Assembly (NCBI RefSeq): GCF_900112105.1 | Contig: NZ_FOKV01000009.1 | Span: 62,001 to 126,000 of the forward strand | Direction: 5' to 3' | Origin: Zunongwangia mangrovi | GTDB taxonomy: Bacteria; Bacteroidota; Bacteroidia; Flavobacteriales; Flavobacteriaceae | DNA: 64,000 nt | Shown here: positions 8,792-15,912 of the stretch, piece by piece | How positions within the stretch are numbered: position 1 is the first letter of the stretch | Layout of the letters: each line of letters starts with the position of its first letter | Program-made: the position numbers and the translations under genes | The notes under the pieces: model-generated | What the model was told of the DNA's origin: nothing | Database searches by the model: none | Seen by the model: the letters and a program-made list of their open reading frames with translations, nothing else

Positions 8792-9675
8792 TAGTACAAA
8801 AGAAATATGCAGCAATAGATATTGGTTCTAATGCCATAAGGTTACTGGTATCTACAATTACTGAAAAAGAAGGAATGGAAACTAATTTTAGAAAAACATC
8901 CTTAGTGCGTGTGCCTATTAGATTAGGAGCCGATGTTTTTTTAAAACAAAATATCTCTAAAAATAACCAGGATCGTATGATAGATGCGATGCATGCATTT
9001 AGTCTTTTAATGAAGGCACATGGGGTTGAAAAATATAAAGCCTGTGCAACTTCAGCAATGCGAGAAGCCAAAAATGGCGATGCAGTTACAGATGTGATTA
9101 AGGATAAAACAGGGATTGAAATTGAGATCATTGATGGTACGCACGAGGCTGCCATCATTGCTGCTACAGATTTACATGCTTTAATCCAGGATGATCATAA
9201 CTATTTATACGTTGATGTTGGTGGTGGTAGTACAGAATATACACTTTATAGTAATGGAGAATCTATAGCTTCAAGATCTTTTAAAGTTGGTACCGTAAGA
9301 TTATTGAACGACCTGGTAGAGAACAAAACCTGGCGCGAAATGGAAGCCTGGGTAAAAGAAAATACAAAAGGCTACGAGGATATTAGCTTAATAGGTTCTG
9401 GTGGAAATATTAATAATATCTTTAAAACCAGTGGTAAAAAGGATGGCAAACCTTTAAGCCTTTCTTACTTGAAAAAGTATGATGAATTATTAAATAGCTA
9501 TACCTACGAGGAAAGAATTACTGAGCTGGATTTAAAAAATGACCGTGCAGATGTTATTATTCCGGCATCAAGAATTTATTTGAATTCGATGAAATGGGCT
9601 AAAGCTAGCCAGATCTATGTGCCAAAAATTGGATTGGCAGATGGTATAATCAAGTCACTTTATCATTCTAATTAA
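8788..9675 (+). CDS. ppx: Ppx/GppA family exopolyphosphatase
   Basis: This 295-residue ASKHA-fold phosphatase releases phosphate from polyphosphate ends or from pppGpp. The phosphate-1 loop AAIDIGSNAIRLLVS is at the N-terminus and the second glycine-rich loop YVDVGGGSTEY lies about residue 148. It has only the two N-terminal ASKHA domains; the C-terminal HD-like region of long Ppx proteins is missing, as is common in Bacteroidota. The start is a GTG overlapping the ppk1 stop. The operon ends at a strong hairpin just downstream. Confidence 0.88.
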   Translation: MIVQKKYAAIDIGSNAIRLLVSTITEKEGMETNFRKTSLVRVPIRLGADVFLKQNISKNNQDRMIDAMHAFSLLMKAHGVEKYKACATSAMREAKNGDAVTDVIKDKTGIEIEIIDGTHEAAIIAATDLHALIQDDHNYLYVDVGGGSTEYTLYSNGESIASRSFKVGTVRLLNDLVENKTWREMEAWVKENTKGYEDISLIGSGGNINNIFKTSGKKDGKPLSLSYLKKYDELLNSYTYEERITELDLKNDRADVIIPASRIYLNSMKWAKASQIYVPKIGLADGIIKSLYHSN

Positions 9676-9696
9676 GATCTCATCTTAGATTTAAAA

Positions 9697-9730
9697 ACAA
9701 ATAAAGCGGGCATTTGCCCGCTTTATTTGT
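9697..9730. terminator. strong bidirectional terminator
   Basis: A perfect inverted repeat with a 16-base-pair stem (arm ACAAATAAAGCGGGCA) and a two-base loop, with an A/T-rich outer stem. It lies between the convergent ppx and miaE genes and should terminate both transcripts. Confidence 0.85.
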
Positions 9731-9759
9731 TTATTCATTGACCTTTCTTACTGCTTTTT

Positions 9760-10341
9760 TTAACCGTGAATCGTTTCCTTATTTCCTAATCCCTGTATCA
9801 TTTTTCCTTCAAATTCTAAGAGATCATTCCATTTTTTATCGACCACTTCACGGTCACCATACTTTCTGGCGAATTTTAGGAACATGGTATAATGATTAGC
9901 TTCACTTATCATCAGGTTTTTATAAAATTCTGCCAGCTCTTTATCTTCAAGTTTTTCGCTAAGTAATCGAAAACGCTCACAACTTCTTGCTTCTATGAGT
10001 CCGGCAATTAATAAGCGGTGAACAAGTTGAGTTTTTCGGCTCCCTCCTTTTGGAAAAAACTTTAAAAGCTGAACAACATATTCATCTTTACGATCCCATC
10101 CCATCTCAATACCACGAGCTAAGATTTTATCGTGCACCATTTTAAAGTGCCCCATTTCTTCGCGAGATAATGCGATCATCGCTGTAACCAATTCTGGGTA
10201 TTCAGGATAATTTACGATCAGAGAAATAGCCGTTGATGCTGCCTTTTGCTCACACCACGCATGATCGATCAAAATTTCTTCAATATTTTTATTGGCAATA
10301 TCTGCCCATCTGGGATCTGTAGGAAGTTTTAAACCAAGCAT
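9760..10341 (-). CDS. miaE: tRNA-(ms2io6A37) hydroxylase
   Basis: This 193-residue non-haem diiron enzyme of the ferritin-like fold hydroxylates the isopentenyl group of ms2i6A at position 37 of tRNA. The diiron ligands are visible as EExxH-type motifs in REEMGHF and EANHY plus acidic residues in helix one (EEILIDHAWCEQKAA). Length agrees with MiaE. The start is two bases after the dnaX stop, so the two are co-transcribed, and the gene ends before the hairpin shared with ppx. The family assignment is firm; the exact modification is known from Salmonella MiaE and inferred here. Confidence 0.88.
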   Translation of the reverse strand: MLGLKLPTDPRWADIANKNIEEILIDHAWCEQKAASTAISLIVNYPEYPELVTAMIALSREEMGHFKMVHDKILARGIEMGWDRKDEYVVQLLKFFPKGGSRKTQLVHRLLIAGLIEARSCERFRLLSEKLEDKELAEFYKNLMISEANHYTMFLKFARKYGDREVVDKKWNDLLEFEGKMIQGLGNKETIHG

Positions 10342-10343
10342 AA

Positions 10344-12203
10344 TTATACATCTAGATCAAAAGTTGTTCGTAATTTATCCAAAAGCGGATTTTTCTCTTT
10401 CAGCTTATTATATTTTTCTATAGGTGTAAAAACAAATTTTTTCGCTGTCGTTTCATTAACATCGATCACCAATGTGATGGTCGTATTTTTCAATCTGGCT
10501 TTTAGAAATCCCATTAATTTATGCTGACCTCTTTCCAGATCAAGCTTCATAGATTCTGCAGGTAATTCCAGATGAATTTCGTTATCATTTTTTAATGTAG
10601 GAAGATCTGTTTCTAATATTGAAGCAAGGATTTTTTCTCCCCGTTTTTTCAATTTGTGAACATAGTCGTCCCAGGCGGCTTGTAACTGAGTTTCAGTAAA
10701 CTTGCCAGTCATCACTGCTTCACGTTCTGGAGCCTTATCTTTTACCTGGGCTTCCAGTTGTTTTTTCTTACGAATACTAGCTAAAGAAAGTCCGGATACT
10801 CTTTCTGTTTTAGTATCGGTCTCAGCAACTGGATTTGTTTTAGTGGATTCGTTTTGCTGAGGTTGAGGTTGAACTTCTTTTGCCGGTTCTTCTTTAATTT
10901 TATCTTCGGAAGTATTCGGCACTTCTTTACTAAAATACTCCTGATTTGCAGTTGTAGTTTCAGTAGCACAGGTGTCATTTTCTGTACGATTTTCAGCTGA
11001 AGGTTGTTGCGCTTCTTTAGGAGCAGTATTGTTTTGCCCATATTCGTTATTCCTGATGATCGATTTTTCTTCTTTCGAGATCGATTTTGCAGGCTGTTCG
11101 AAGTGAGAAGCAGGAACTATTTTAGGACTGCTGTTTTTTTTTTCTCCGTCGAAAGTGACAGAGGCAATTTGCATTAAGCAGAGTTCAACTAAAAGCCGTT
11201 GATTTCGGCTGGTCTTGTATTTTAAATCACATTCATTAGCAAGGTCGATTGCCTGAAGCAAAAATTGTTGCGAAGTCTTTTGAGATTGTTCAAAATACTT
11301 GGTTTTTGTTTGTTCTCCAACTTCTAAAAGCTGAATGGTTCGTTGATCTTTACAAACCAGCAAATCTCTAAAATGTGAAGCTAAACCAGCCACAAAATGA
11401 TGACCATCAAATCCATTAGAAAGGATGTCGTTAAACAATACCAGTAGTTGCGGAATGTTATTATCCAGAAGTAAATCTGTTACCTGCATGTAGGTATCGT
11501 AATCTAAGACATTCAGGTTTTCTGTAACCGCCTGTCGTGTTAAATCTTTTCCACTAAAACTTACTACACGATCGTAGATAGAAAGGGCATCACGCATGGC
11601 ACCATCTGCCTTTTGTGCAATGATCTGCAGGGCATCCTCTTCAGCATTAACACCTTCCTGTTCCGCAATATATTTTAAATATTCTTTTGCATCAGTTACG
11701 GTAATCCTTTTAAAATCAAATATCTGGCAACGCGAAAGAATGGTAGGAATGATCTTGTGTTTTTCGGTCGTAGCAAGGATGAAAATCGCATGTTTTGGTG
11801 GCTCTTCTAAGGTTTTAAGAAACGCATTAAAAGCCGAAGTCGATAACATGTGAACCTCGTCAATAATATAGACCTTATAAGTTCCAACTTGTGGAGGAAT
11901 TCTTACCTGATCGATAAGATTACGAATATCATCAACCGAGTTGTTAGAAGCGGCATCAAGCTCAAAAATATTAAAAGCAAAATCTTCATCTGGACTTTGA
12001 GTACCGTCCTGGTTGATCATTTTTGCCAAAATACGGGCACAGGTAGTTTTCCCCACTCCACGGGGACCGGTAAATAAAAGCGCCTGAGCAAGATGATTAT
12101 GAGCAATAGCATTAGCCAAAGTATTGGTAATTGCTTGCTGCCCAACAACATCCTTAAAGGTTTGTGGCCTGTATTTACGCGCCGAAACTACAAAATGCTC
12201 CAT
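10344..12203 (-). CDS. dnaX: DNA polymerase III subunit tau/gamma
   Basis: This clamp-loader ATPase has 619 residues. The AAA+ core carries Walker A GPRGVGKT (46-53), Walker B IIDEVH (113-118) and the sensor region ILATTEKHKIIPTILSRCQ; domain III runs to about residue 350. The usual four-cysteine zinc module between Walker A and ELDAASN is absent and replaced by a short Asp/Glu-rich linker. A low-complexity Glu/Gln/Thr/Lys linker (about 360-490) leads to a C-terminal tau domain. A run of ten As at codons 353-356 is a likely slippage site that would give a gamma form of about 360 residues. It is co-transcribed with miaE. Confidence 0.95.
   Translation of the reverse strand: MEHFVVSARKYRPQTFKDVVGQQAITNTLANAIAHNHLAQALLFTGPRGVGKTTCARILAKMINQDGTQSPDEDFAFNIFELDAASNNSVDDIRNLIDQVRIPPQVGTYKVYIIDEVHMLSTSAFNAFLKTLEEPPKHAIFILATTEKHKIIPTILSRCQIFDFKRITVTDAKEYLKYIAEQEGVNAEEDALQIIAQKADGAMRDALSIYDRVVSFSGKDLTRQAVTENLNVLDYDTYMQVTDLLLDNNIPQLLVLFNDILSNGFDGHHFVAGLASHFRDLLVCKDQRTIQLLEVGEQTKTKYFEQSQKTSQQFLLQAIDLANECDLKYKTSRNQRLLVELCLMQIASVTFDGEKKNSSPKIVPASHFEQPAKSISKEEKSIIRNNEYGQNNTAPKEAQQPSAENRTENDTCATETTTANQEYFSKEVPNTSEDKIKEEPAKEVQPQPQQNESTKTNPVAETDTKTERVSGLSLASIRKKKQLEAQVKDKAPEREAVMTGKFTETQLQAAWDDYVHKLKKRGEKILASILETDLPTLKNDNEIHLELPAESMKLDLERGQHKLMGFLKARLKNTTITLVIDVNETTAKKFVFTPIEKYNKLKEKNPLLDKLRTTFDLDV
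11134..11143 (-). promoter_or_regulatory. A10 slippage site within dnaX
   Basis: On the coding strand a run of ten adenines spans the codons GAA AAA AAA AAC (Glu-Lys-Lys-Asn, about residues 353-356), at the end of domain III. One added A, or a -1 ribosomal shift, gives CAG CAG TCC TAA and stops after three codons. One lost A gives a TAG after five codons. Both alternative frames therefore end at once. By analogy with the A-runs of Thermus and E. coli dnaX, this should produce a short gamma subunit alongside tau. Confidence 0.6.
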
Positions 12204-12220
12204 CTAACAAGTTTGAACGA

Positions 12221-12228
12221 CAAATATA
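12221..12228 (-). promoter_or_regulatory. probable dnaX promoter -7 box
   Basis: The minus strand reads TATATTTG, matching TAnnTTTG, 18 bases before the dnaX ATG. No clear -33 TTG is seen at the usual distance, so only the -7 half is supported. Confidence 0.5.
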
Positions 12229-12344
12229 AAAATAGCCAGCTTAACTTCGAAAATATGAACTAGTATTTATAAACAAATCATCAATTTTATAAAGATGAAA
12301 TCAAAGCGAATATGCTTCATATTGAATTATATTTGGAAATGTGC

Positions 12345-12459
12345 TAATTTTAAAATTATCTTCTAAACTAAAGGCTAAGATTATTAACTTTCGAGATATT
12401 TTTGTAACAGCTAAAAGCTTAAACTTTTTCTGTGGACCGTAAACTGTAAACTGATCACT
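12345..12459 (+). repeat. degenerate direct repeat, copy 1
   Basis: This segment and 12483-12612 share the order of blocks AAAATTATCTTCTAAACTAA, GCTAAGATT, CTAAAAGCTTAAAC, TTTTTCTGT and CCGTAAACTG. Within it, short units such as GTAAACT recur in tandem. It lies in the 447-base gap between dnaX and rnpB, which contains no credible reading frame. Similar degenerate short-unit intergenic repeats are familiar in flavobacterial genomes. Confidence 0.7.
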
Positions 12460-12482
12460 TAATAATTAATTTGTTGATACGT

Positions 12483-12612
12483 TAATTTGAAAATTATCTT
12501 CTAAACTAAATGCTAAGATTGTAGGTTTTCAGGGTGTTTTTTTAAGCTGAATGCTGATGTCTAAAAGCTTAAACCTTTTCTGTAAGCCGTAAACTGAGAA
12601 CTGTAAACTTTT
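12483..12612 (+). repeat. degenerate direct repeat, copy 2
   Basis: Second copy of the repeat at 12345-12459, with an extra internal segment containing AGCTGAATGCTGA-like units. It ends about 26 bases before the rnpB -7 box. No coding potential is seen. Confidence 0.7.
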
Positions 12613-12637
12613 CCCTAAACTTTCAATTAAAATTAGA

Positions 12638-12645
12638 TACATTTG
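12638..12645 (+). promoter_or_regulatory. rnpB promoter -7 box
   Basis: TACATTTG matches TAnnTTTG exactly and lies five bases before the first paired base of RNase P RNA (12651), the expected distance to a transcription start. No good -33 TTG is seen. Confidence 0.65.
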
Positions 12646-12650
12646 CAGCC

Positions 12651-12966
12651 AAGCAGGTCGGCCCTATCGCTAAGCTCATATTTGCGGCTTGGAGGAAAGT
12701 CCGGACACCGTAGAGCAGCATAGTGGGTAACGCCCACCGGTCGTGAGGCCAGGACAAGTGCAACAGAAAGAATGTACAGGTAATGCTGTAGTGAAACCAG
12801 GTAAACTCTATGCGGTGCAATGCCATGTAAACCAACATTATCAAATTGCTCGTTTGTTGTTGGAGGGTAGGCAGCTAAAGGGCTTTGGTAACAAAGTTCT
12901 CAGATAAATGACAAGGGCATCCTGATGTATTTCAGGGTGAACAGAATCCGGCTTACAGACCTGCTT
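12651..12966 (+). ncRNA. rnpB: RNase P RNA (type A)
   Basis: The catalytic RNA of RNase P, which removes 5' leaders from tRNA precursors. Conserved segments are GGAGGAAAGTCCGGAC (from 12691), GGGTAACGCCC (about 12725-12735), AAGTGCAACAGAAAG (about 12756) and the 3' ATCCGGCTTA (about 12946). The ends pair: AAGCAGGTC at 12651-12659 is complementary to GACCTGCTT at 12958-12966, forming helix P1, and a T-run follows. The 3' end overlaps the last codons of the GH16 gene on the other strand by about 14 bases. Confidence 0.93.
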
Positions 12967-13804
12967 TTTTATATACTCTTACATAATCGATCAAATATTC
13001 CTGCGGAAATATAGCATCATCGATGTCTCCCGCCCATTTACCACCAAGTGCTAGGTTGATAATTAGGAAAAATGGCTTTTTAAAAGGATTGTTTTTAGTA
13101 TCTGCGTCCTCGATCTTAAAGGTGTAATACACATGATCGTCGAACGAAAATTGAATTTTTTCTGAATCCCAGTTCATTCCGTAAACATGAAAATCTTCAG
13201 TAGGCGAGGGGTCTAAACTTAACTGCCCGCCTTCGCTTTTTATAGTTGATCCTTTACCTTGCGGATAATGTACCGTAGCATGAATGGTATATGGATCTTT
13301 CCCCACGAATTCTAAAATATCGATTTCTCCGCTATAAGGCCATTCGATGTCGTGAAAATTAGATCCTAACATCCAAATGGCTGGCCATACGCCTTTTCCC
13401 TGCGGAAGTTTAGCACGTACCTCAATTTTACCAAAATTTAGATCGAATTTTTTATGCGTATGTAGACTGGCTGAAGTGTAAAAGGCCTTTTCTGTATTAT
13501 AACGATAGTTCTGAATATCTGGATCGTATTTCTTATTTCGATATTCTTCTTTTCTGGCAATGATTTTTAGAACATCATCTTTAACGATTGCATTTTTTTT
13601 ACGTTTCGTATAATATTGCTCTTCCAGATTCCGAATAAATCATAGTTCATGAGTCCATTTATCTTTATCGGGTTTGCCGCGATAATCAAACTCGTCATTC
13701 CAAATTAATTCGTATTCCTGAGCATTTATACTCATAGGTAAGAAAGCTAAAATTGTAATTAAAAAATAAAGAATATTAGCTTCAGTATTTTTATTCTTCT
13801 TCAC
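12953..13804 (-). pseudogene. GH16 beta-glucanase (laminarinase-like), interrupted by TGA
   Basis: This secreted family 16 glycoside hydrolase, of the type that cuts beta-1,3-glucans, would have 283 residues. The N-terminus is a signal peptide ending SINAQ, followed by YELIWNDEFDY. The catalytic motif GEIDILE (ExDxxE) and the strand GKIEVRAKLPQGKGVWPAIW are intact. A single in-frame TGA at 13640-13642 follows KWTHEL; the frame then resumes with FIRNLEEQYYT, where the family has Gly, so GGA to TGA is likely. The best start is a GTG at 13804, overlapping the rsmD stop. It is a recent nonsense pseudogene unless the base is an error; no shift is needed. Confidence 0.85.
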
Positions 13805-14342
13805 TGGTTTCGTAAAAAAATGAAAAAACAGAACCTCCATATCCTCGCTTCTCTACAAAATTTGGGCCACTAGATAGATCGGTATGTTTTCCAGATTCTA
13901 TAATAAGCATTCCGTCTTCGCTAAGAAGATTATTTTCAAATACGAGCTCGGCTATTTTCAAAAAGTCTTCCGTAGAAAAATCATAAGGAGGATCAGCAAA
14001 AATTACATCTGCCTTAATCGGTGCTCGTTCAAGGTATTTAAAAACGTCACTTTTTATCGCTGTTATCGAATAATCTAGTTCGCTTGCGGTTTTTTTGATA
14101 AATTTTATACATTCAAAATTACCATCTACAGCTGTGATCGCTTCTGCACCGCGAGAAGCAAATTCGTAAGCGATATTACCGGTACCAGAAAATAGATCTA
14201 AAACGCGTAAAGCACTAAAATGATAATGGTTATTAAGGATGTTAAACAATCCTTCTTTTGCCATATCTGTAGTTGGCCTAACGGGTAATTTTTTTGGGGC
14301 AATAATTCTTTTGCCTTTGTTACTTCCTGAGATTATTCGCAT
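13791..14342 (-). CDS. rsmD: 16S rRNA (guanine-966-N2) methyltransferase
   Basis: This 183-residue SAM-dependent methyltransferase modifies G966 of 16S rRNA. The family N-terminus MRIISGSNKGKRI is followed by RPTTDMAKEGLFNIL, the SAM-binding loop VLDLFSGTGN (about residue 47) and the catalytic ADPPYDF (about 116), a variant of NPPY. Length is typical. The start is adjacent to the stop of the DUF3822 gene, and its 3' end overlaps the GTG of the GH16 gene, so the four minus-strand genes from 15.8 kb to 12.95 kb form one run. Confidence 0.93.
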   Translation of the reverse strand: MRIISGSNKGKRIIAPKKLPVRPTTDMAKEGLFNILNNHYHFSALRVLDLFSGTGNIAYEFASRGAEAITAVDGNFECIKFIKKTASELDYSITAIKSDVFKYLERAPIKADVIFADPPYDFSTEDFLKIAELVFENNLLSEDGMLIIESGKHTDLSSGPNFVEKRGYGGSVFSFFYETSEEE

Positions 14343-15155
14343 TTAAAGCGTGTTTAAAAGTATGTATTCTTCAGATCTATTAATATTCCAGCCTTCTTCT
14401 ATTTCGTGTTCTGTTTCTGAAGATAAAAAAGAAATATGCTCAACGTATTCCTGAAGTAATTTGTATATTTCATTCTCTTTGTGAATTTCACCACCAAGAT
14501 AAAGCCTGAATTTTTTAGGATCTAATTCTAACTGTTCTGCAGCGAAAAGCAGATAATAAAGATAATCTTCTTTGCTAAAGAACGTAAAGCTATTACATAA
14601 CAATAATTTCCCGTCTTCAATAATAAATAAATCTAATCGATTTTTGCTATTATGAGTATATACTTTGATGCCTTTAGCATCTTCAAAAGAAAGAAATTTA
14701 TTTAGCAGAATCGATAAATGGTGAGAATATTCAAATTCACCATATTTTTCAAAAAAGTAGTTGATGATGTTAGTGTAAGGAATATAGATATTCACCATCT
14801 CCTTAGTTTCAATTTCATCTACAGCAACAAAATCTGTTTTAAGGATTTTGGTATTAAATTTTAGATAAGAAGCAGCGGCTTCTTCCTTAAACCATTTTTT
14901 GGGCACCAGCGTAAAAAGAGTATTGCAAAAGCACAATTTTACCTCATTTACTGGCGATTTAAGTTGTGGTTGTGTGTTATATTCTTCTTCTATCTTTTGA
15001 AGAAGATTTACTGGATCCAGTTCTTTTTCAAAGACTTTTTTATGATAATAAACTACTGTATTTGTTTTTGTATTTAGGGTACAAAAAGAAAGTCCATTCA
15101 GGCTAACCTGAATGGACAGTTTCAAAAAAGTATTTTCTGGATTATTGGTCACCAT
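14343..15155 (-). CDS. DUF3822 family protein
   Basis: This 270-residue cytoplasmic protein lacks a signal peptide and membrane helix. I place the start at ATG 15155 (MVTNNPENTFLKLSIQ); the frame is open further to 15206 but that lies within the preceding gene. It overlaps that gene's stop by 14 bases, suggesting coupled translation. Two strand-rich halves are visible, each beginning with a strand-turn-strand (LSIQVSLNGLSFCTLN and RLDLFIIEDGKLLLCNSFTF). This recalls the ASKHA fold of PilM/GspL-type proteins, but that is my inference; no ATP motif is obvious. The function of DUF3822 is not known to me. Confidence 0.75.
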   Translation of the reverse strand: MVTNNPENTFLKLSIQVSLNGLSFCTLNTKTNTVVYYHKKVFEKELDPVNLLQKIEEEYNTQPQLKSPVNEVKLCFCNTLFTLVPKKWFKEEAAASYLKFNTKILKTDFVAVDEIETKEMVNIYIPYTNIINYFFEKYGEFEYSHHLSILLNKFLSFEDAKGIKVYTHNSKNRLDLFIIEDGKLLLCNSFTFFSKEDYLYYLLFAAEQLELDPKKFRLYLGGEIHKENEIYKLLQEYVEHISFLSSETEHEIEEGWNINRSEEYILLNTL

Positions 15156-15792
15156 ATGTTTGTGGCCAGTTTCCGGTGGTTTTAATTTCATCCATAGAAC
15201 CAACACTTATGTAACGACCATTAACTTCTTCTACAGATTGTGCCTGGTTTTCCATGTTAATCATTTGTTTGTCTTGATCAAATAAAACTACACTTTTAGC
15301 AACTTTCGCTTCAAAAACAGGAATCTTATTATCTCCTTTTTGAATGCTACCAGCTTCTAACTCGATCTTAGCATCTGTCCCTTCAGTAGGAACATTAATC
15401 ATATTAGTGTAACGATCACGATCTCCTTTGTATAAAGAATCTTTTACAGATACGAAGTCTAGAGTATCGATAAGTACTTTTTCTATATACTCGTCGACAC
15501 CGTAAGTTGCTTTGTATTCTTCATCTAATACTGTAGTATCTCTACGTTGAGTAATAGCAAACTCTGCAGTATCAATAAATTGTACAAGTTTATCAAAATC
15601 ACCTTCAAAATCACCAACGATTTCTTTGTGAGCAAGCTCTGCTGCTCGTATATCTTTTAGGTGTTCAATTACTTTAGGGTAACGTTGTTCTTTAACCTTG
15701 TTAAATTGAATTGGTCGGTATACAGCATCAAAAGTTAACCAAGCCAGGAAAGCTATAACCGCCCACAATAGTAATTGAATTACAAGTCTCAT
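15142..15792 (-). CDS. membrane-anchored protein, pseudopilin-like layout
   Basis: This 216-residue protein has one N-terminal membrane helix (residues 3-22) and an outside domain. The region after the helix, RYPKVIEHLKDIRAAELAHK then GDFDKLVQFIDTAEF, has the layout of type II secretion pseudopilins (helix, then a short loop with a GxF-type turn), but the prepilin peptidase motif (G followed by FTLIE) is missing. It heads the run DUF3822-rsmD and has its own promoter (15832-15860). I do not know an assigned function; a membrane partner of the DUF3822 protein is a reasonable inference from coupling. Confidence 0.7.
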   Translation of the reverse strand: MRLVIQLLLWAVIAFLAWLTFDAVYRPIQFNKVKEQRYPKVIEHLKDIRAAELAHKEIVGDFEGDFDKLVQFIDTAEFAITQRRDTTVLDEEYKATYGVDEYIEKVLIDTLDFVSVKDSLYKGDRDRYTNMINVPTEGTDAKIELEAGSIQKGDNKIPVFEAKVAKSVVLFDQDKQMINMENQAQSVEEVNGRYISVGSMDEIKTTGNWPQTYGDQ

Positions 15793-15831
15793 GCTTCTAA
15801 GAAATTAATTTAAGTTATTAGAGTTATACGA

Positions 15832-15860
15832 CAAATCTACAATTTTTTTTTATTCGCAAA
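15832..15860 (-). promoter_or_regulatory. promoter for the 15.8-13 kb minus-strand operon
   Basis: On the minus strand TTTG (15860-15857) and TAGATTTG (15839-15832) are separated by 17 bases and fit the Bacteroidota -33/-7 pattern. Transcription would begin near 15825, about 33 bases before the ATG at 15792. Confidence 0.65.
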
Positions 15861-15866
15861 AGTTTC

Positions 15867-15893
15867 TTGCCTAAAAATCCATGATTATCTTTG
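15867..15893 (+). promoter_or_regulatory. promoter for RecD-like helicase
   Basis: TTG at 15867-15869 and TATCTTTG at 15886-15893 are spaced 16 bases, slightly short of ideal. The start of transcription would be near 15900, giving a short leader before the ATG at 15913. It is divergent from, and overlaps the upstream region of, the minus-strand promoter at 15832-15860. Confidence 0.55.
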
Positions 15894-15912
15894 GTTTTTT
15901 AAGGATTCAGCT

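Noticed and set aside
10781-11041. An 86-codon minus-strand frame inside dnaX
   Set aside because: It arises from the low-complexity linker region of dnaX in a shifted frame; the A10 slippage site lies upstream of it and stops before it.
15156-15206. Extended start of the DUF3822 gene at 15206
   Set aside because: The extra residues overlap the preceding gene fully; the ATG at 15155 gives the coupled overlap and a plausible N-terminus.
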